Below are positions 55,475 through 64,000 of a DNA stretch of 64,000 nt, piece after piece. This stretch comes from Silene conica. Taxonomy: Eukaryota; Streptophyta; Magnoliopsida; Caryophyllales; Caryophyllaceae. The notes under the pieces are model-generated. The model was not told the origin of the DNA, did no database searches, and was given only the letters and a program-made list of their open reading frames with translations. The DNA is taken from NCBI GenBank assembly GCA_029255685.2, contig CM055315.2, positions 26,727,501-26,791,500 of the forward strand, read 5' to 3'. A program made the position numbers and the translations under genes. Positions within the stretch are counted from its first letter, which is position 1; each line of letters starts with the position of its first letter.

Positions 55475-56883
55475 TAGGGATGTCATTGGGGCGGGTATAT
55501 GTGGATACCGCCCCGCACCCGCCCCAGTTGGGGCGGGGATGGGTAAACCATTGGCGGGTGGTGGGGCGGGTACGGGTACAAAAACTATACCCGCCATGGG
55601 TACTGGGGCAGCGATGGTTTTAGCATGATACCCGCCCCGCCTCTTACCCATATACCCAAATGGTATAAAGCTCCTACTACTATTAGAAGTCCAAATATAT
55701 TATCTAGTAAAATAAGCCCAAATATATTATAAGCTCCTACCATTTTCTCGCCCTAACCCCTAACCAAAAGTCCAAAACTCCTTCTGACTTTCTGAGACTC
55801 TGAGTCCTTCACCAAATCACTACTCTAAAACCCTAATTGATGTCGCAGTCCCGCACGAATCACAATTCATCACCAAATCACCACTTTCATTTATCAAACT
55901 AATCCCTTTTCTTCATCAACACTAAGCTCGCACCCGTTTCCATTGATCAAACTAATCCCGTATCACAGAGAACCGAGGTACATACTTTCTTCATTTTTAA
56001 TTGTTAATTTTTTCAAATTTTCATACCTTAAATCACATAGTAGTATTTACTTCCAGTTGTTCAAAATGATTGTTGTTGATGTTTATAATTGTTGTTGATG
56101 TTTATATATTTATTAGGATTGTTCATGTATTTTATTGTTGTCGTGATTCGTGAATGTCGTCTGACTCGTCTCCCCCAACTTGTTCTTCATTTGTTGTTGA
56201 TGTTATTAGGATTGTTGTTCATGTATTTATTAGGATTGTTGTTCATGTATTTTATTTCATTTGTTGTTGTTCATGTATTTTATTATTGTCGTGAATGTCG
56301 TCTGTATTTTATTATTGTCGTCTCCCCTTTTCTGAATTCTGTTATGTTTATTAAAATATTAGTTGTAGATTTGCCACGGTGAATGAAAATATTAACTCTT
56401 CTACAAGGCATTCCAGATCAGAAAGTGTCTTTGAGGGTTCCACGAATTCAACACCGATTGATGTTGAGAGCCCAAATACAGCAGGATCAAGCGCCCCAAT
56501 TATTCTTCCTCGGACTAGTAGGCATACCTCCAAGGTTTGGGATCATTACACACGGAAACAGTATGGGGATAAAAAAATAGGAGTTATAAAAGCGGAGTGC
56601 AAGCATTATGATAGACAATTAGCTGGTGGCCCAAATGCTGGCACAACTCATTTGAAAGACCACCTTAAATCTTGTCCAAAAAAATTATGGAAAGACTTGC
56701 GACAAACCAGATTATTTGGTGCACAATCCGATCCTACAAGTATCAGAGAGACACTAACATTGGCCCCTTACGAATTTCGCCAAGATGACAGAAGAAGAGA
56801 ATTGGCGGAAATGATTATTCTCCATGAATATCCCTTGAGCATGGTTCAACATTATGGCTTTCAAAAGTATTCTAACACATTAC
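55475..56883 (+). mobile_element. hAT transposon, 5' part, interrupted by Copia
   Basis: It begins TAGGGATGTCATTGGGGCGGG, matching the termini of the small hAT element at 50782. Subterminal CCCGCCCC/GGGGCGGG motifs continue to about 55640. A leader exon with ACCGAG/GTACAT as splice donor near 55975 and a T-rich intron lead to the transposase exon (from about 56379). The gag-only Copia copy 2 enters at 56884; the remainder and the right end are beyond the window. Confidence 0.8.
56379..56883 (+). pseudogene. hAT transposase N-terminus with BED zinc finger
   Basis: The frame contains TSKVWDHYTRKQYGDKK, then a BED-type finger ending THLKDHLKSCPKK, then ELAEMIILHEYPLSMVQHYGF, the usual start of plant RICESLEEPER/DAYSLEEPER-like hAT transposases. 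The second BED cysteine appears as Tyr (CKHY), which would weaken zinc binding. No in-frame ATG at the start is evident: the frame opens with GTG at 56379 and an ATG at 56383 is out of frame, so the start codon may be mutated or lie in an upstream exon. The gene is cut at 56883 by the Copia LTR; residues read after that are LTR sequence. Confidence 0.78.
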
Positions 56884-58122
56884 TGAAGGAAAACGTGAGT
56901 CATACTAACAAATCCAATAATGTAGTCTTACTAATTACTTAAGTTACAATTAATCTCATATTAATTTATATTCAAGATCTTATGCATGCAAAACTAAAGC
57001 GGAAATATAAAGAATCGTATTCTTACACACGGTCCGAATATTGCTAGGACGATCCTCCAAAAGCAACCAAGTAAGCTTGCCTCCAATACGCGAACACCAA
57101 GACCTACCCTTAAATCGGACCAAAAACCGAACCCGGATCTAGAGGACGGAATTAGGTTTTAAAACCGTGTACTAATACTATTATTAGTATATATTAGAAA
57201 ATATTATATAAATAATATTTAAGAGGTTTCGAATTTTCTTACACTAGAAAATTAGCATTTGCATGAAGATTAGTTTTGATATGTGATCATATCACATATA
57301 TATAAGGGAGTAGTGGTGAGAGTTGTGAACCGTGTGCATGTGCACTATGGGGAAGAGTTTTATCCCCTTTTTATACTTCACATGCATATTGTGAAGTGTT
57401 AGGTCATATCACAACTTAACCTAATTATTACAATTATAAGATAAAAATATCATATATAATTTTACCTTATAATGTCAATTACACGGTACACACATACACA
57501 AACGTAACATGGACTTTCATTTTACGATTTATAATTCGTACAATTTTACTAATTATGTAACATCTTATATGACATAATAATTGTATTAATTTAAAACATA
57601 AATAATATTTCTAAATTAATTAAATCATATTTAACAAATTATTTAGTAATTCAAAATTACTGTCCCAAGATATGGTTATCGTAATAATCGTCGATACGAT
57701 ATATTAACAACGTTTGTTATAACCATGAACCATTCATTATACTAATTTCGATATTTCTAAAATATCGATTAATATTTTATAATCGACACATTCAATTACA
57801 AATATAAATCTTACCTTAAGATTCAACCTCCGATTTCTCGATATACGGTTTTAAGAATATCGATCAATTCGTATCATATACAATTAATCAATATATGTTT
57901 AAGGGGTTAGTCCTAAAGGTGTGACCTAAAGGGATCAACTGACCACCACTGTCATACGACAGTAATGTCAAACTCTAGACAGCCAATCATTACCGATTAA
58001 TGTTGGTCAGTTGACTATATCAAATATCGGATCGTCCCTTGTATATTCTTTTCATAAGATTTATGACAATGATTTTTATCACTGTCGTGATCGCACTATT
58101 GTTGAGGACACATTTCCCAACA
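56884..58122 (-). repeat. 3' LTR of gag-only Copia copy 2
   Basis: About 1.24 kb. On - it starts TGTTGGGAAATGTGTCCTC. TATAAAAA on - at 57367-57374 is a candidate TATA box. The first ~200 bp on - match the start of the copy 1 LTR (GTCAAACTCTAGACAGCC and the ACCTAAAGGGATCAACTGA region seen on +). Confidence 0.93.
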
Positions 58123-60460
58123 ATCCCCCACTTGTCCTCGACAAGTGTGCGTCACCAATTCTCTTGTCCTATTACGTCATCTCCCACTCAATGCAAGGTG
58201 TCTTCCAGGTCGTACTTGCATTTGATCATATCTTAAGCGGTTTTCTCGATCTGGAGATTTAACTGCTTTGACCGGAATTATCTACCATAGATACCTTCCG
58301 AGCGTGGCCACGCATTTTCAGTTAAACTTCTCCTCGAGTGGCCCAGAGATTTAAGACAACCCCGACGAGGGACTGGACAATTCCTATCCTACTGTTCCCT
58401 TCGACTAACACAGTCCATCATGACCCAAAAGAAGCCCATTTAACCCCCTTTAACGGTTGATCGTAGAGCAAAAATCAAAGTCAATCTGAGGCTGTGTTAC
58501 CTTGGGCGAACAGTCTCAAGTCTAAGAATCGACTTATGTGAATAATATAGTAGCTCTCGCCACGACCAAGCTAATTATAAAATTTCCAGAACTCTATAAG
58601 CGGTCACTAAATGCCCGACAGAGTGTTACACAATCTGCCTATGTGATCGACTAGTCATCCCATATAACTTTATGACATTTGAACTTGCCATCAATCGCCT
58701 CACACTCTAGTCGCTTCGAGACGTCACCTCATACAAGCGACTATGGGCTATACTAAGTTAATCCAGTTCACTTATGGGGTTCAAAATTGTCTCTTACAAC
58801 CCATTTGGATTTCACAAAGTATATAATTGTGAGTTTATAATAACTCAAACGATAAGAGTGATTGTTAAGTGCGAACAGTCAATACGTAATTACTGCTCCA
58901 CATAAACAATCTTTGATGCTCATACATCAATTTGTATTAATGGTTTACTATGTAAATATACCATATCTTCACATCCTTTAACCGACAAATTCCGGTTTCC
59001 TTATGACTCATATTATCTCGCATAATATGATCTTATTCAAATACATTTCAAGTTCTTATACTCGACTCGAGTCTCCTTACTTTAAGGAAGCTCCCACTGT
59101 TTTCTTAAAACTTGTGACATGTCGTTCTTACGAACCTTGTCACATTGTACTAGAATTCATATTGTAGTTTACCTAAATTTGATCTACTAGTTCTCCTCGA
59201 GAAACTTATATCGAAATAAGGTTTTGATTCAACTTTTGGCATTTAAATCAAGGTTATATGAATTAACAATTTCATATCTTGGATTCATATCCAAACCTTG
59301 TAAACTAATTGGTGACGTTTCATTATCATATAATAAACTCACTTACGATTTATGTTCTTAACATACATTCAACTAGAAACGTAACCTCATATTCTTTTCC
59401 TTTTAAAGAATCACCATTCTCTCTAAATGGTAGGTTCCGTTTAATAACTTTTCTCCCACTAAATTTCGTATTACTATCTTATAGTTTTAATAACTCCCAC
59501 TATCTTCATAGTGTTATGGTAACGTCTTCAAACATCTTCTCAACTTGCAATGAACATTTCATTTTTATTCACTTCAAACATCTTCTCAACTCACTATGAA
59601 CATTACATTTTCATTTTCCTTCCCACGGAAAGAATCTTCTATTATCACGAGAACGGGAGATGATTTCTCCTCTATTATCTTGTAAAAACAGAAACATTAA
59701 CATCATGGAAATGATTTCTTTCCGTTAACACTCGCGGTTCCTTTTTCCTTTCTAGGGACTAATGACAACATATAGAACATTTTCTTTTGTGTCCTCGCGT
59801 AGTTTCTTCTGTGTCCTCTCGTAGTTTCTTCTATCCAATCTTTTAGAGTTCTTCTTAAGGACTCCTTATAAGACTCTTCTCTAAGATCCTATGTTTATAT
59901 CATTGGTTTGCGGGCGTAGAATTTTTCCCACTCTATCCTTTAAAATAACCGTTATTTTAAGTAGGATAGCATTTTCGCCCGTCAACAATGTATTGGATAA
60001 AGAATTATGTGAGTATTGAGACATTGGTGCTCTCATTCGTTTAAGGTGATCATCTTATAACGAACTGATGTTCTTATTTTTGAATTTGAAGTATTTCACG
60101 GGATGCAATTCTCGTTTTAAGTAAGTCGTATTACTTTAATAATGATCAAATCATGTCTATTGTACGATGAATCATTCAGTACTTTATTACGATCTATGAA
60201 AATCGTATGAACTCATGTTATGTATCATAAAAGCATTTTAAAAACCAACATGTTTGATTAAGAACAAAAGGATGACTTGGGTTGAAAACCAAGTCACCAC
60301 TATTACAACCATTGTTTCAACAATATTCTTGTCACACAAGAAATACAAAGTTCTTAAATTATAATGCAAAAGGAAAGAAGACATCAAAATGAAAAATTTA
60401 GAGCCAAGCTCTTTATGTCTTCAATCTTGGATGCTACCTTAGCCATCCATGGAAGGAACT
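58123..60460 (-). other. non-coding 3' internal region of gag-only Copia copy 2
   Basis: No gene is seen. It contains the polypurine tract (58123-58133), GAGCGTGGCCACGC (58300-58313) and ACCGGAATTATCTACCATAG (58271-58290), both matching copy 1, and the post-gag hairpin at 60273-60296. Confidence 0.6.
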
Positions 60461-61496
60461 TCAAGCATCCTTCTCCTTCTCCTTCTCCTTGCCCTTGTCT
60501 TTGGTAGGAGCCCCTTTAAAACAATTTATAAACAGGTAAGAATCAATAACTTGTATCAATATACAAAATTGATTAAATAACATGAATTAGACGAGAATTA
60601 ATACCTACTGCAAGAACCTTTCCGGCTTTGAGGTCATGGAGATACTTCGGGCAATTGCGCTTCCAATGCCCCATCTTAGTGCAATAATGGCACTTGTCTT
60701 CAACCTTTGATGACGACGAAGAAGAAGCACCTTTCGTAAAAGTCTTCTCCTTAGGAGATGTGGTTTTGAAGGCTTTGACATTTTTACCCCTGTTGGCCTT
60801 GCGCTTAAACTTCCCCTTGCTTTTCTTCTCGATATTTAGCACATCCTTTGTGGAACTCTCATTAAGTTCCATATCCCTCTCCGCTTGGACCAACATCTTA
60901 TGTAACTCGCCCAAGGAGGTTTCTTGATTACGCATGTTATAATTTACCCGAAATTGAACATACGATTTCACTTTGTTGAGGGAGTGAAAGATTTTGTCAA
61001 TAATAAGCGAGTCGGGAACATTCACCCCTTGTAACTTCAAGGTTTCGGCTAGTTCAACCATTTTGAGCACATGAGGACTAACTCTTTGACCTTCCTTTAA
61101 GGTCAAATCAAAGAAAGCGGAGGCCGCCTCATATTGGATTACCCTAGGAGCTTGCGAAAACATGGTCGCAATTCTAGTATAAATCTCAATAGCCATGGCT
61201 AGCTTAATCATTCTTCTTTGGAGATCCGGCTCCATCGAAAATATAAGAACGTTCTTCAAAGCATGTGACTCCTTCATGTAGGTCTCATAGGCCTCACGAG
61301 TCGCTTCCGATGAACGAGCACCGGGAGTGGGAGGAGCGACAATGGTAAGATAACGAGTCTTATCGTCGGCTTCCGCGGCCAATACTAATTGGGCGTCCCA
61401 ATCCTTAAAATTGGCGCCATGCTTCTCAAGCTTGCAACGATCCATAAAGGACCGAAGCCATGAAACGTGTGGGAGTGGTGGAGCGTTATTTGCCAT
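60461..61496 (-). CDS. Copia gag, spliced, gag-only copy 2
   Basis: On - exon 1 is 61496-60605 and a GT-AG intron of 91 nt (60604-60514) precedes exon 2, 60513-60461. The product is about 314 residues. HVSWLRSFMDRCKLEKHGANF opens the capsid region; IFHSLNKVKSYVQFRVNYNMR, a Lys-rich linker, a Ser-rich stretch (GASSSSSSKVEDK) and the CCHC knuckle CHYCTKMGHWKRNC follow. Splicing replaces a random tail with a short charged end (TKDKGKEKEKDA), which parallels copy 1. The intron has the same phase (after the first base of a Gly codon) and nearly the same length in both copies. The whole frame is intact. Confidence 0.9.
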
Positions 61497-63965
61497 TGAT
61501 GATTGATAGTCGAAAATGAACTACAATAAAAATAAAGGAATTAAAACACAATTATCGTTTTTAATAATTAATTTAAACTTGTAAATTTTAAACAAATTAA
61601 ACATCTACTTAATGATCTCTTACCCAATTAAGTAAATGATCCTGAGACCCAAATACACACTAACTCGGGCACGGTTTAGCCGATACATCCCTCATTAATA
61701 TGACTCGGTAGATTAACTCTTTAATCGATTCTACTTTTAGAACTCTCGGTCGATAAAATTACACTAATTCTTATCTTAGCCCGAACTTATTACCACTACG
61801 GTGGCTCGAATACCTTCGTCGAGATCAACCAAATTTCGAGAACGTAATCATATTACCCCACTTCACCAACGTAATAAGGTTTGTACCCCGGTTTAGCCGA
61901 GCCTACTCCCTTATGAAGAAGATCCTTCGCGGGTTCTTTACTATTTGGTAAAGCTATGTCTCGATTTTAAATAACGTAAGAGATCTTGTCAATTTATTAT
62001 CTATCTCCTTTAAGTGAACAAATTCGGTGAATTATCAATAATTTAGTTGACACGGTCGATAAAATCGATGAAATGCATGATATGAATGACGATTTGGCTA
62101 TGCATGCAAACATTATAAGCATAAATAAAAGCATAAAAAAAAACTTAAAAAGTATAAATAAAACCCTAGTATGGCCTTTCCTAAAATAGAAAATTTAAAT
62201 GTAAAATACAAATTCAGAAACCAACTCCTTTGGTCCCTTGAACTTCACACGGGGCACGCATCCCAAGGCAAACTCCGTCTTGGTCGGAACTCCTTTCCGA
62301 AATGGCACCGTCTTCAAGGATCTCCGGAATTACAAATAATTACAAATTTTATATCTATTTTATACATTATAAAATAAAACAATAAAATAAAGTGATGCGA
62401 GATCACATTAAATTACAACCGAATCGATAAACCCCTACATTACGGGAAATATCGATTAAAATCTAAGGCCATACTAAGTAAATTACATAATTCGAAATTA
62501 CGTAAATAAAATTATGACATTCATAAACAATAATTAAATATGCAATGCTTATGTAAAATGCAAAACCTAAGCCAAATCGTCCTATTTAAACACATTTTAA
62601 ATATCGTTATTCGTAATAACACGGTTTTATGGAATAACGTGATTTAAACAATTTTAAAATCACTCTATGAATCACTATTCACAATTTAGTTAAGTTTCCT
62701 AACACACTTTAGCATTCAAAATTTAGTCTTACTCAAATTTCGAAAATTAACTTAACCTTTTATTTTAATATTGTTCGGTTTTAATCGGTTTTTAGGGAAA
62801 TAACATTAAAATAATCAAACGAGTCATAAAAATTTCGAAAATTCAAAATTCAAAATTTTGAACATACTGAAAATTTTCTAAAATTTCAGATCCTTAAAAT
62901 TTAAATATTTTCGAAACACACCATTTATTTCGTAAAATAGCCGTATAATATGCATAATAATTCAAAAAATTCAAAACTAGTTCAAAAATTATGCAATAAA
63001 ATACCAATATAATTTTTACATCTTCCTAGACACTCAAAGTGACTGAAAATGCAGAAAAATCAGACTGAAAATACTGTTTAAGGTCTGAAAAATAAAAATG
63101 ACTCTTACAATTCTCAATTTCAATTTTGACTTTTAAAATTAAAATTTAAAATTTCAGAAACTTTTGGCACTAAATAAAAATATGTTGATGATCATATCTA
63201 ATATGACTAATATGGGTGAATTTTTTGGACCATTTTAGCAACTTTTACTAATTTTAATAATATGTGTCACATATTACTCGATTTTACGGATTAAAATCAT
63301 TTCTCATGCAAAATTCGAAATAATTAGCTCAAAAATTACATGCATGCTAGAAATAATATATGTGACACTATATAAAATTTTTATGGTCAAATTCGAACTT
63401 AAACTATTTAAGCTAAAATATGTCACTAATATTACGATTTTTACGATAAAAATCAATATTCATGCAATATTAAAGAAAAAATTTCTGAAAAATTCATCAT
63501 ATATTTTATATATTGCATGTGACATCTACAAAAAAATTTATAGTTAAATTCTTAATATAACTATTTAACCCATATTTATCTCATTTTATGACTATTTAAC
63601 CTTTAAAAAAATCATAAACCATGCATAAAAACTCAATAATTTCGAAAATTATATATATTCATAATATGTTAAATGCATGTGAGAACATATTTAAAATTCT
63701 CCGCCAGAAATATTATTTAGCTATTTTTCTCATAATAAAACATTTTTAACCGATTTTAAGCATAAATTAAACAATTTAATTACAATGATGAACAATATTA
63801 TTCCATAAATCATCAAAATGACTTAAAGCTATTTTAAGACCAGAAAGTATACATGCATTAAGATTTTCGTGCATATCCTATATATACTAACCATTTTCGT
63901 TTTTAATTAAAATCGTATTTCCTCGCAAAACACATAAAAATCGAGTTGCATGCAAGCAACCTAAT
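61497..63965 (-). other. long leader of gag-only Copia copy 2
   Basis: These 2.47 kb, almost the same length as in copy 1, have no supported ORF. Collinear matches to the copy 1 leader include the TTCCGGAGATCC/GACGGTGCCAT block at about 62200-62330 (read on -) and the CTTTACCAAATAGTAAAG block near 61945. Confidence 0.6.
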
Positions 63966-63979
63966 GCTCTGATACCACT
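63966..63979 (-). other. primer-binding site, initiator tRNA-Met
   Basis: On + GCTCTGATACCACT; on - this is AGTGGTATCAGAGC, which directly follows the LTR end TTCCTTCA. Confidence 0.95.
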
Positions 63980-64000
63980 TGAAGGAAAACGTGAGTCATA

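Larger units (their letters stand above)
56884..64000 (-). mobile_element. gag-only (TR-GAG type) Copia retrotransposon, copy 2, runs off the window
   Basis: In the element's sense (-) the 3' LTR is 58122-56884 (TGTTGGGAAATG ... TTCCTTCA), preceded by the purine tract AAGTGGGGGAT. The internal region is 58123-63979. The primer-binding site TGGTATCAGAGC is at 63966-63977, and the first 21 bases of the 5' LTR are at 63980-64000, identical to those at 56884-56904. The only gene is a spliced gag (60461-61496). Pol is absent, as in copy 1. Left TSD candidate is ATTAC (56879-56883); the right one is outside. Leader, gag, hairpin and 3' region are collinear with copy 1 but clearly diverged, so these are two subfamilies. 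Confidence 0.93.

Overview
The window is plant nuclear DNA made almost entirely of nested transposable elements. I see no convincing host gene, tRNA, rRNA or CRISPR array. Athila-, SIRE- and Tork-type LTR retrotransposons, CACTA, MULE and hAT elements, a Tourist-type MITE, GT-AG introns and plant promoter motifs point to an angiosperm, probably a eudicot. The species cannot be fixed from this sequence. The window is probably heterochromatic or repeat-rich intergenic DNA.

Layout. 1-~5560: 3' half of a Ty3/gypsy Athila-type element (gag-protease ORF, spacer, 3' LTR). 5580-8430: AT-rich DNA with degenerate tandem repeats, a solo LTR with a perfect target-site duplication (TSD) at 6261-6713, and a long (TA)n. 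8431-~49390: inferred to be one large Mutator-like element (MULE) exploded by nested insertions. Its visible pieces are a left terminus with a first intron (8431-9114), the C-terminal half of a plant-mobile-domain (PMD) gene on + (27202-28057), an intact 157-aa ORF on - (28322-28795), and a transposase gene with SWIM and OTU-like domains on - (38046-39737 plus 47614-49139). Its interruptions are a CACTA element (9115-~22500), a 5'-truncated SIRE-like Copia (~22503-27201), a gag-only Copia (28828-37880, TSD ATAAG) and a non-autonomous Athila-like element (39738-47613, TSD TGTCC). 49400-52000: spacer with a putative MITE and a non-autonomous hAT element with a perfect 8-bp TSD. 52020-55331: a second, decayed copy of the same MULE family carrying the PMD gene and the tail of the 157-aa ORF. 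55475-56883: 5' part of a hAT element with a BED-finger transposase. 56884-end: a second gag-only Copia, on -, inserted in that hAT.

How the parts work together. The MULE family is the most interesting system here. Two copies support a layout with three genes: PMD protein, a small accessory ORF, and OTU-transposase. PMD and transposase are each transcribed inward from opposite ends, and each has a first intron filled with a homologous ~32-bp minisatellite whose units are imperfect palindromes around ACGT cores. The gag-only Copia family is the second notable system. Both copies lack pol, but both keep a gag with an intron of about 90 nt at the same place and phase, a tiny second exon, a conserved hairpin and long conserved non-coding flanks. 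Most coding regions carry stops or frameshifts; both gag-only Copia gag genes, the 157-aa ORF, the Athila gag-protease ORF and the SIRE env-like ORF are open.
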